The position numbers and the translations under genes are program-made. Below, piece by piece: positions 1 through 5,307 of a stretch of DNA of 5,307 nucleotides (position 1 is the first letter of the stretch; each line of letters starts with the position of its first letter). The DNA lies in the NCBI GenBank assembly GCA_001603415.1, contig LUYY01000315.1, positions 1 to 5,307 of the forward strand. Direction: 5' to 3'. Under the pieces are notes generated by a model. The model was not told where the DNA came from. It saw nothing but the letters and a program-made list of their open reading frames with translations, and made no database searches. The DNA is from Bacteroidales bacterium Bact_07 (GTDB taxonomy: Bacteria > Bacteroidota > Bacteroidia > Bacteroidales > Tenuifilaceae).

Positions 1-103
1 AATTGATATACAGTATAAATAAATATATGTTAACACATACTTGATGTATCAATATTATCTTCGACTGTTTGATTTTTGATAAATGTTTTGCGTTGAAAGG
101 GGT

Positions 104-119
104 GTTTACATATGTAAAC
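104..119. repeat. perfect 16-bp palindrome, possible operator
   Basis: GTTTACATATGTAAAC reads identically on both strands, and the flanking bases (T at 103, T at 120) break the symmetry. A perfect palindrome of this size fits a binding site for a dimeric transcription factor. The gene it might control is not in the window. No loop is available, so it is more plausible as a DNA site than as an RNA hairpin. AT-rich sequence raises the chance of coincidence. Confidence 0.4.
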
Positions 120-163
120 TCGTGCTATGTGTTCAAATTATTGTAGGGAAGATTAATTTTGAA

Positions 164-187
164 GAATTTGATGGCATGAATTTGATG
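164..187. repeat. 10-bp direct repeat GAATTTGATG
   Basis: GAATTTGATG occurs at 164-173 and again at 178-187, separated by GCAT, so the period is 14 nt. The second copy forms the left arm of the hairpin at 179-199. This is visible in the sequence; no function is assigned. Confidence 0.4.
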
Positions 188-203
188 TAAAATCAAATTT
201 TTG
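179..203 (+). terminator. weak hairpin with T run, possible plus-strand terminator
   Basis: AATTTGAT (179-186) pairs with ATCAAATT (192-199) around a five-base loop, and the right arm runs into five T residues. The stem is 8 bp but has a single G-C pair, so it is a weak candidate. It would act only on plus-strand transcription, either entering from the left edge or starting at the TAATTTTG box at 154-161. Confidence 0.25.
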
Positions 204-268
204 TCAGTTATATTGCGAGAAGGGAAAAGAAGTAAAGTTATTTAACATAATTAAAGCCCAAATAAAAC

Positions 269-289
269 AAAAAAGGCAAGCAGATAACC
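269..289 (-). terminator. rnpB terminator formed by P1 and a U tract
   Basis: The 3' strand of the P1 helix (289-275) is followed at once by six T residues, then GTTTT, on the minus strand. The pairing partner is the 5' strand of P1 almost 390 nt away. The end of the mature RNA structure may therefore double as the transcription stop. No separate hairpin is seen downstream. Confidence 0.5.
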
Positions 290-663
290 TATAAGCCGGG
301 TTCTGTATGCTTTTTTATGCACTCCTATCATTTCTCTGGGATTGTGGTCACCCACAACCTCAAGCGACCTACCCCCTTCGACTCCTGACTAGCAGGAACA
401 GGACGGGCAGCCCTGCTTCGGATGAAGTCGAAGTATACATGGTCTTGCAGCCCATAAGGTGCACGGCATCCCATATCGCTATGAGACCCGGTGAGCTCTT
501 ACCTCACCTTTTCACCCTTACCCAGCCAAAGGCGTGGCGGTAATTTTCTGTTGCACTACTATGTCCTTGCGGACATCTTCCCGTTAGGAAGTATGGTGCC
601 CTATGCTGCCCGGACTTTCCTCACCGGTATTGCACGGCGCGACAGGACGGTTATCTGCTAGCC
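275..663 (-). ncRNA. RNase P RNA, bacterial type A
   Basis: This is the catalytic RNA of ribonuclease P, which removes 5' leaders from precursor tRNAs together with the RnpA protein. On the minus strand the conserved core GAGGAAAGTCCGGGC lies at 622-608, near the 5' end. The P10/P11 signature AAGAGCTCACCG lies at 500-489. GGGTAGG with the GGU that pairs with tRNA CCA lies at 373-371, and CAGAACCCGGCTTAT near the 3' end at 305-291. P18 is a clear hairpin closed by a GTGA tetraloop (359-339). An 8-bp helix (433-426 with 383-376) and a 6-bp helix (417-412 with 396-391) make up the P15-P17 arm. The ends form a long P1: GGCTAGCAGATAACC (663-649) with GGTTATCTGCTTGCC (289-275), 14 of 15 paired. The length of about 389 nt is close to the 377 nt of E. 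coli. Exact ends are inferred from P1, and the transcript may start a few bases earlier, near 670. Confidence 0.96.
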
Positions 664-676
664 TATTTATTTCAAA

Positions 677-684
677 CAACTCTA
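677..684 (-). promoter_or_regulatory. possible rnpB -7 box
   Basis: On the minus strand TAGAGTTG matches the Bacteroidota -7 consensus TAnnTTTG with one mismatch. A start about 7 nt later would fall near 670, just before the P1 helix. No good -33 TTTG is seen at the expected spacing, so rnpB could instead be made by read-through from the Smr gene 31 nt upstream. Confidence 0.25.
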
Positions 685-694
685 CTCCTTTATA

Positions 695-1756
695 CTACTT
701 TAGAAATACCATTGTTGCACCAAAGCCATACTCTTTAAACGAAGCATCCTGATACCTAAGTTTAGGGTACTTGCTACTTAACAATTTGGTAATCTCGTAC
801 TTCAACTTTCCATTTCCTACACCATGAATAAAAACGATACGTTTAGAAGTAGAACTTTTTAGTCCACCCTCAAGGGCTGTCTCAAAACGAGCCAGCTGAA
901 TCTTAAGGATTTCTCCAGGTGTTAAATCCTTCCAGTCATCAATTAGCTCATGGATATGAAGGTCAACCTCTTCAATTTCAGAATCTGGTTTCCGAGCCTC
1001 TTTTGCTGGTGTTGGCTTTTCCTTTTGCTTAATAGCCTCGGAAATGGCCTTGTCGGTTAAATGACGAATTAGTAACTCACGTTTAGTGCTAGCAATAGAT
1101 ATGATATATGCATTGGAATCAAAAAAATCGTTGGGTAAAAAGTTGCCCTTCTTATAGAGCTTAATTGGGTCAATTTCAATATCGTAGTATTCGGGTTGAA
1201 AGGGTTTAAAAGGAATATTCTTATAGTAAATGGCTTGAAGGTTTAGCGATATCAATTGGCTAACCTCATCCGGTGCTAACCTTTTAACAAGTATCTTTGT
1301 GTTTGGTTGCAGGGTTCCTGAACTAATAGGGCTAAGACTTTCGTCAACAACCTTTGACAATACAAAGAATATTCTGTATGAGCTATCGTTAACTAAGAAC
1401 AAATCAAAATTTGACTGCTGCAAAGCGTTGGGGTTCGAAGGGACAAAAGCTATATCGAATGAAATTTCATCACCTAAACTATCGGTGGACTCAACCCCTT
1501 TCTCAATGTCCCTACTTTCGTTTAGTTTTGCCTTTTTTTTCTGAGTAGGTGCTGATGTCTCTTTCTCCTGGGCAGGCTTGCTTTGTAAAAGTTGATCGGC
1601 AGCGGGTTCAACTACAACCAGTTCAGAAATAAGAGCAGGCATCTCAAACCCATCGTAGGTTTTGACTAAAGCCGTGCGCTTGTCGATAATTCTAATAACC
1701 TCACCCCCACCAACATCGTTTAAAAAACGAACCTTGCATCCTACCGTTACATTCAT
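695..1756 (-). CDS. DUF2027 and Smr domain protein
   Basis: The product has 353 residues and is probably cytoplasmic, with no signal peptide or membrane segment. Residues 1-51 look like a small beta-rich (SH3-like) domain, with GCKVRFLND and a GGGEV turn. A charged, low-complexity linker covers 52-95. The DUF2027 core spans about 97-225 (FDIAFVPSNPNALQQSNFDLFLVND). A second linker rich in K, P and E (about 242-262) leads to a C-terminal Smr domain (264-353) with VDLHIHEL at 264-271, IHGVGNGKLK at 310-319 and the closing GATMVFLK. Smr domains occur in MutS2 and SmrB and can be nucleases; SmrB cuts mRNA at collided ribosomes using a DLH motif, which is present here (265-267). The glycine that normally follows that histidine is replaced by I-H. 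The fusion is known in Bacteroidota, but its role is unknown to me. The start ATG lies about 35 nt after the probable transcription start. The family call is sure; nuclease activity is inference. Confidence 0.9.
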   Translation of the reverse strand: MNVTVGCKVRFLNDVGGGEVIRIIDKRTALVKTYDGFEMPALISELVVVEPAADQLLQSKPAQEKETSAPTQKKKAKLNESRDIEKGVESTDSLGDEISFDIAFVPSNPNALQQSNFDLFLVNDSSYRIFFVLSKVVDESLSPISSGTLQPNTKILVKRLAPDEVSQLISLNLQAIYYKNIPFKPFQPEYYDIEIDPIKLYKKGNFLPNDFFDSNAYIISIASTKRELLIRHLTDKAISEAIKQKEKPTPAKEARKPDSEIEEVDLHIHELIDDWKDLTPGEILKIQLARFETALEGGLKSSTSKRIVFIHGVGNGKLKYEITKLLSSKYPKLRYQDASFKEYGFGATMVFLK

Positions 1757-1797
1757 AGTAATTGACCCTCAGTTTATTGAAAAATCCATTTAACCGG

Positions 1798-1805
1798 CAA
1801 AATTA
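1798..1805 (-). promoter_or_regulatory. -7 box of the DUF2027-Smr gene
   Basis: On the minus strand TAATTTTG is an exact match to the Bacteroidota consensus TAnnTTTG. Transcription would begin near 1791 and leave a leader of about 35 nt before the ATG at 1756. A -33 TTTG at the usual 19-21 nt spacing is not apparent. The box is one half of the palindrome at 1798-1815. Confidence 0.5.
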
Positions 1806-1807
1806 AT

Positions 1808-1815
1808 TAATTTTG
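1808..1815 (+). promoter_or_regulatory. -7 box of the queA-ygiQ operon
   Basis: TAATTTTG is an exact match to the Bacteroidota -7 consensus TAnnTTTG. A start about 7 nt downstream, near 1821, leaves a leader of about 26 nt before the ATG at 1848. The nearest TTG upstream (1777-1779) is 28 nt away, longer than the usual 19-21 nt, so the -33 element is weak or missing. Confidence 0.55.
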
Positions 1816-1847
1816 TGGCCTTATTATCAGAAAGTGGCAAAAAGAAA

Positions 1848-3062
1848 ATGGAAGTTAAGAAAATAAGCATAACCGAATTCGATTACGAGCTGCCCGATTC
1901 AAGTATAGCCAAGCATCCGCTGGTTGAAAGGGATCACTCCAAATTACTTATTTACAAGAACGGTGAGATTAAGAACGATTACTTTTACAACATAGCCCAA
2001 TACCTTTTGCCTAAAAGCATGCTTATACTGAACAACACAAAAGTAGTGAGGGCACGATTGAAATTCAGGAAAGAAAGTGGCGCAACAATAGAAGTTTTCT
2101 TAATTGAACCCATCAGACCCAACGATTACTCGCTATCGTTTTCCAGTAAAGGCAATGTGGTTTGGAAGTGCATCGTAGGCAACCTAAAACGATGGAAACA
2201 TGGCGATCTTCAAATGACGATACCCAGTAAAGGAGGAACGCTAACAGCCCGACAACATAACAGGCTAAACGAAGGGGTTGAAGTGGAATTCTTGTGGGAT
2301 AATAGCTCCTTATCGTTTGCTGAAATTGTTGACAGATGCGGTATTGTGCCTATTCCGCCATACCTCAATAGAGAAAGTGAAGATATAGATAGCTACCGCT
2401 ATCAAACCATATATGCTGAACCCGAAGGATCAGTAGCCGCTCCCACTGCGGGACTTCACTTTACCCCACGAGTTTTTGACTGCTTAAGTAAGATAGAAAT
2501 TAAACCTGACTACATAACTCTACACGTTGGCGCCGGAACCTTTAAACCGGTAACGTCCGATACCATTGAGAGCCACGAAATGCATACTGAGCATTTCTTT
2601 GTCGGCATCGATTTAGTAAAAAAACTCTATAACAACAATGAGTCGGTGGTGTGTGTTGGAACAACCACCCTACGAACCATGGAATCGATATACTGGCTTG
2701 GGGTAAAGGTGATGCAAGGAAAACAAAACGGCAACTTTAACGTTTCGCAATGGGAACCCTATGAACTTGACAAACATATAGAAGCAAAGGAAGCCTATAA
2801 AGCACTATATGATTACATGAAAGTTAATGGCATTGGAACACTATCAGCATCAACTCAAATAATTATTGCCCCCGGATACGAAATAAAGACCTGCGATGCC
2901 CTTGTTACCAATTTTCATCAACCCCGCTCTACCCTGCTTTTGCTTGTTGCCGCAGCAATTGGAAACGATTGGAAAAAGGCATACAAATATGCACTGGACA
3001 ATAGCTTCAGGTTTTTGAGCTACGGCGATAGCAATCTGCTATTTGTAAACAAAACATTTTAA
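1848..3062 (+). CDS. queA: S-adenosylmethionine:tRNA ribosyltransferase-isomerase
   Basis: QueA transfers and rearranges the ribosyl part of S-adenosylmethionine onto 7-aminomethyl-7-deazaguanine at tRNA position 34, giving epoxyqueuosine in queuosine synthesis in the cytoplasm. Family motifs in order (404-residue form): FDYELPDSSIAKHPLVERD at 11-29, NNTKVVRARL at 62-71, PIPPYLNR at 168-175, APTAGLHFT at 198-206, HVGAGTFKPV at 226-235, HEMHTEHF at 243-250, GTTTLRTMES at 271-280, TNFHQPRSTLLLLV at 354-367, and SYGDSNLLF at 391-399. The frame is open from a GTG at 1815, but that G is the last base of the -7 box, so the ATG at 1848 is the sensible start; it begins MEVKKISITEFDYEL as the family does. 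No clear Shine-Dalgarno site is present, only an A-rich stretch. At 404 residues it is longer than the usual 340-360. Some Bacteroidota carry a longer, divergent QueA-like form, so a paralog with a shifted role is possible. The YgiQ gene follows after one base. Confidence 0.92.
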   Translation: MEVKKISITEFDYELPDSSIAKHPLVERDHSKLLIYKNGEIKNDYFYNIAQYLLPKSMLILNNTKVVRARLKFRKESGATIEVFLIEPIRPNDYSLSFSSKGNVVWKCIVGNLKRWKHGDLQMTIPSKGGTLTARQHNRLNEGVEVEFLWDNSSLSFAEIVDRCGIVPIPPYLNRESEDIDSYRYQTIYAEPEGSVAAPTAGLHFTPRVFDCLSKIEIKPDYITLHVGAGTFKPVTSDTIESHEMHTEHFFVGIDLVKKLYNNNESVVCVGTTTLRTMESIYWLGVKVMQGKQNGNFNVSQWEPYELDKHIEAKEAYKALYDYMKVNGIGTLSASTQIIIAPGYEIKTCDALVTNFHQPRSTLLLLVAAAIGNDWKKAYKYALDNSFRFLSYGDSNLLFVNKTF

Positions 3063-3063
3063 A

Positions 3064-4845
3064 ATGGGATTTTTACCCACATCGGTAAAGGAGATAAAGG
3101 CTTTGGGCTGGGAACAGCCCGATATAATTATATTTACAGGTGATGCCTATGTTGACCACCCGGCATTTGGAGCAGCAGTTATAGGAAGGGTTTTGGAAAG
3201 CGAAGGCTTTAAGGTAGCCATTGTCCCCCAACCAAACTGGCGCGATGATTTGCGCGATTTCAAAAAACTTGGTGAACCCCGACTTTTTTTTGCTGTAACT
3301 GCCGGAAACATGGACTCGATGGTTAACCATTATACAGCAGCCAAAAGGTTGCGCAGCGATGATGCCTATACCCCCGATGGAAAAGCTGGTTTTAGGCCTG
3401 ATTATGCAACAGTTATTTATTCACAGATTCTTAAAAAACTCTTTCCGAATATACCTATAGTGATAGGTGGAGTTGAAGCCTCGCTTCGGCGATTGACACA
3501 CTACGACTACTGGTCAGACACCCTGAAACCAAGTATTTTGGCAGAAAGCACTGCTGATATTCTTGTTTATGGCATGGGTGAAAAGGTAATTACTGAAATT
3601 GCCAGAAAGTTTGATGAAGGGTTGCCCTTGGAATCGTTACGAGCAATACCTCAGGTTGTTTACATAGATGAAAATGTTCAAAAGTACAAACGAAGCGCAG
3701 ATGCCATTATATTAAACTCATACGAGGATTGTAAAACTGATAAATTCAAGTTTGCACAAAACTTTAAGGTAATAGAAGAAGAATCGAATAGAATAAACAG
3801 CAAAATTCTTGTAGAACCTATTGAAGATAGATGCATTGTAGTAAATCCACCATTTAAACCTGCCACAACCAATGAAATAGATAGGTGGTATGACTTGCCC
3901 TATACCAGACTACCCCATCCCCGGTACAAGGGTAAAACCATTCCCGCATGGGAGATGATAAAATTCTCCGTGAATATTCATCGCGGGTGCTTTGGGGGAT
4001 GTAGTTTCTGCACTATATCAGCACATCAAGGGCGATTTATCTCGTCGCGATCAGAACAATCGATTTTAAAAGAGATAGAAGAGATTAAGGGTATGCCAGG
4101 TTTTGCGGGTTATTTGAGCGATTTAGGTGGGCCATCGGCCAACATGTACGGAATGACTCCCAATGATTATAACCTATGTGCCAGGTGCAAACGACCATCG
4201 TGTATCTATCCCAATATCTGCAAAAATTTAAATTCGAGTCATGAACGAATAAATAATCTATATAGCCAAGTTCGTAAGGTGAAAGGTATAAAAAAAGCGT
4301 TTGTTGGCAGTGGTATTCGCTACGATTTATTTATAAACCGGAAGGAAAGCAAACCAGAAAGGGAGTATTTTGAGAATTTGTTCCTTTACCACGTATCGGG
4401 GCGGTTAAAGGTTGCACCCGAACACACATCTGAAAAAGTTCTAAAAATGATGCGAAAACCGCCGTTTGAGCTATTTAAGCAACTCAAGCTTTGGTTTGAT
4501 GCGCTAAATGAAAAATTTGGCCTAAAACAGCAGTTAATTCCTTATTTTATCTCGAGTCATCCCGGATCGACAGAGGAAGACATGAAACAGCTGGCCGATG
4601 AAACCCGAAAGTTAAATTTCAAGCTTGAGCAGGTTCAGGATTTTACTCCCACACCCATGACCCTAGCATCAACCATATACTATACCGGAATTAATCCTTA
4701 TACTGGGGAGAAGGTATATGTAGCCCGGAGCGTTGAAGAGAAACGCAAGCAGCAAAGCTATTTCTTCTGGTATAAGAACGAAAGTAAAGCCCCTTTAGCA
4801 CAAAATAAAAAGCGGCTTCCCAAAAGGAAGCCGCCTATAAAGTAA
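3064..4845 (+). CDS. YgiQ-family radical SAM protein
   Basis: The product has 593 residues, with no signal peptide or membrane segment. The YgiQ N-terminal domain is clear: FLPTSVKEIKALGW at 3-16, DIIIFTGDAYVDHPAFG at 20-36, VTAGNMDSMVNHYTAAK at 78-94, and GGVEASLRRLTHYDYW at 135-150. The radical SAM motif CxxxCxxC follows in RGCFGGCSFC, with C309, C313 and C316 as ligands of the 4Fe-4S cluster that cleaves S-adenosylmethionine. GGPSANMYGM (355-364) and a second cysteine group (C372, C375, C380, C386) are typical of the family and may bind a second metal. VAPEHTSEKVLKMMRKP (450-466), SSHPGSTEEDM (497-507) and FTPTPMTLASTIYYTG (527-542) complete the match. The reaction is unknown. It is shorter than the roughly 740 residues of E. 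coli YgiQ, mainly at the C-terminus, which here ends in a basic tail from K582. The start is one base after the queA stop, so expression is surely coupled. The last codons overlap the terminator of the opposing gene. Confidence 0.95.
   Translation: MGFLPTSVKEIKALGWEQPDIIIFTGDAYVDHPAFGAAVIGRVLESEGFKVAIVPQPNWRDDLRDFKKLGEPRLFFAVTAGNMDSMVNHYTAAKRLRSDDAYTPDGKAGFRPDYATVIYSQILKKLFPNIPIVIGGVEASLRRLTHYDYWSDTLKPSILAESTADILVYGMGEKVITEIARKFDEGLPLESLRAIPQVVYIDENVQKYKRSADAIILNSYEDCKTDKFKFAQNFKVIEEESNRINSKILVEPIEDRCIVVNPPFKPATTNEIDRWYDLPYTRLPHPRYKGKTIPAWEMIKFSVNIHRGCFGGCSFCTISAHQGRFISSRSEQSILKEIEEIKGMPGFAGYLSDLGGPSANMYGMTPNDYNLCARCKRPSCIYPNICKNLNSSHERINNLYSQVRKVKGIKKAFVGSGIRYDLFINRKESKPEREYFENLFLYHVSGRLKVAPEHTSEKVLKMMRKPPFELFKQLKLWFDALNEKFGLKQQLIPYFISSHPGSTEEDMKQLADETRKLNFKLEQVQDFTPTPMTLASTIYYTGINPYTGEKVYVARSVEEKRKQQSYFFWYKNESKAPLAQNKKRLPKRKPPIK
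4801..4834 (-). terminator. Rho-independent terminator of the V-ATPase gene, inside the ygiQ end
   Basis: On the minus strand GCGGCTTCC (4834-4826) pairs perfectly with GGAAGCCGC (4820-4812) around a five-base loop, and TTTTTATTTTG follows. This is a strong intrinsic terminator about 24 nt after the stop of the proteolipid gene. In the plus direction the stem is followed by CTATAAAG, not a T run, so it should not stop the queA-ygiQ transcript in the same way. The stem lies within codons 583-591 of the YgiQ gene. Confidence 0.88.
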
Positions 4846-4858
4846 AAGATTGATTTAA

Positions 4859-5305
4859 TTACAACGAAGTGCTGATTAGGAATACAGCAGCCAGCGAAAT
4901 AATAGCATAAAGTTCAGGAAATACCGCAAGGATAAGGGTATTCACAAACACCTTATGTCCATTACCAATGGCAGTAATACCGTTTGCACAAACCTGTCCC
5001 TGACGAATTGCCGAGAAAAGGCCTACAAAACCCATGGCCAAGCCAGCACCAAATATAGCAGCAGCTTGTGCCCAAGTGATTTCAGGAACAAGGAATTTTT
5101 TGAGCATAAAGTAACCAGTAAAACCGTAAAGCCCCTGTGTACCAGCAAGAGCACTAAGAACAAGGAAGTTACCGAATGCTCCTGGTTCTTTCTTCAATGC
5201 TCCAACCGAGGCGTTACCAGCGATAGTAACACCATAAGAACTTCCAACACCGGATAGGATAATCATTATCCCAATTCCTAAGTAAGCAAAAATGATTGGT
5301 TCCAT
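4859..5305 (-). CDS. V-type ATPase proteolipid subunit K (c ring)
   Basis: This is the membrane rotor subunit of a V-type (A/V-type) ATPase, which moves ions across the inner membrane. The 148 residues form two joined hairpins, four membrane helices in all: about 4-28, 44-70, 79-103 and 118-146. Each half has a glycine-rich first helix. The ion-carrying glutamate is E131 in FPELYAI of helix 4; the equivalent place in helix 2 holds Q57 (GTQGLYGF), as expected for duplicated V-type proteolipids with one carboxylate. T56, Q57, Q102 and E131 match the sodium-site residues T64, Q65, Q110 and E139 of Enterococcus hirae NtpK, with equal spacing. The ATG is only two bases from the window edge, so the upstream signals are not seen. 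A strong terminator follows, which fits the last gene of an ATPase operon extending to the right. The gene converges on ygiQ with a 13-nt gap. Confidence 0.94.
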   Translation of the reverse strand: MEPIIFAYLGIGIMIILSGVGSSYGVTIAGNASVGALKKEPGAFGNFLVLSALAGTQGLYGFTGYFMLKKFLVPEITWAQAAAIFGAGLAMGFVGLFSAIRQGQVCANGITAIGNGHKVFVNTLILAVFPELYAIISLAAVFLISTSL

Positions 5306-5307
5306 AG

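Larger units (their letters stand above)
1..268. other. AT-rich intergenic region without a gene
   Basis: No reading frame of useful length is present on either strand; the few ATG codons meet a stop within about 15 codons. The region lies downstream of rnpB, and the gene on its other side is outside the window. It contains several small symmetric elements: imperfect inverted repeats at about 26-39 and 41-52, a perfect 16-bp palindrome at 104-119, a 10-bp direct repeat at 164-173 and 178-187, and a hairpin with a T run at 179-202. None matches a regulatory family I recognise. Confidence 0.6.
1798..1815. repeat. 18-bp perfect palindrome between divergent genes
   Basis: CAAAATTAATTAATTTTG is identical on both strands; G at 1797 and T at 1816 end the symmetry. 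Each half carries a TAnnTTTG -7 box pointing outward, and the boxes are separated by only two bases. RNA polymerase could not occupy both at once, which would couple the two divergent genes. Confidence 0.6.

Noticed and set aside
26..52. Small inverted repeats TATGT/ACATA and TTGAT/ATCAA
   Set aside because: Five-base arms in very AT-rich sequence are expected by chance.
307..543. Plus-strand open frame of 78 codons
   Set aside because: It lies wholly antisense to RNase P RNA, and its apparent openness follows from that GC-rich conserved sequence. The product resembles no protein I know.
1299..1544. Plus-strand open frame of 81 codons
   Set aside because: It is antisense to the DUF2027-Smr gene, and the phenylalanine- and serine-rich product is what the reverse of lysine-rich coding sequence gives.
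3073..3330. Minus-strand open frame of 85 codons
   Set aside because: It is antisense to the strongly conserved N-terminal domain of YgiQ and has no recognisable domain.
3678..3872. Minus-strand open frame of 64 codons
   Set aside because: It is antisense to the ygiQ coding sequence with no recognisable domain or start signal.
4812..4834. Hairpin as a bidirectional terminator that also ends ygiQ
   Set aside because: There is no T run after the stem in the plus direction, and the ygiQ stop codon lies downstream of the stem.
4955..5257. Plus-strand open frame of 100 codons
   Set aside because: It is antisense to the V-ATPase proteolipid gene, and the polar serine/threonine-rich product is a shadow of the hydrophobic membrane helices.

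Overview
The window looks like an ordinary chromosomal housekeeping segment from a member of the Bacteroidota, probably close to Bacteroidales. The evidence is a DUF2027-Smr fusion protein (an architecture known from this phylum), Bacteroidota-type -7 promoter boxes (TAnnTTTG), the lack of clear Shine-Dalgarno sites before the starts, a V-type ATPase proteolipid gene, and a protein set typical of the group. I see no insertion sequence, CRISPR array, tRNA or phage gene.

Layout. Positions 1-268 are AT-rich and hold no gene. They contain a perfect 16-bp palindrome, a 10-bp direct repeat and a weak hairpin followed by T residues. Positions 275-663 (minus) encode RNase P RNA (rnpB), closed by a 15-position P1 helix that runs straight into a U tract. 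Positions 695-1756 (minus) encode the DUF2027-Smr protein, 31 nt upstream of rnpB and on the same strand. Between this gene and queA lies a short divergent promoter region centred on a perfect 18-bp palindrome (1798-1815), whose two halves are both exact TAnnTTTG boxes.

On the plus strand, queA (1848-3062) and a YgiQ-family radical SAM gene (3064-4845) are separated by one base and are surely one operon. They converge on a complete minus-strand gene for the V-type ATPase proteolipid subunit K (4859-5305), probably the last gene of an ATPase operon that lies beyond the right edge. The terminator of that operon lies inside the last codons of the YgiQ gene.

Working together. The left three quarters has an RNA theme: tRNA 5' maturation (rnpB), tRNA queuosine modification (queA), a putative Smr nuclease, and a radical SAM protein of unknown role. 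The ATPase gene is a separate unit that meets it tail to tail. The proteolipid keeps the residues that make the sodium site in the Enterococcus hirae enzyme, so the ATPase may be sodium-coupled. I found no convincing new multi-gene system. The most unusual points are the palindromic divergent promoter and the terminator shared with coding sequence.
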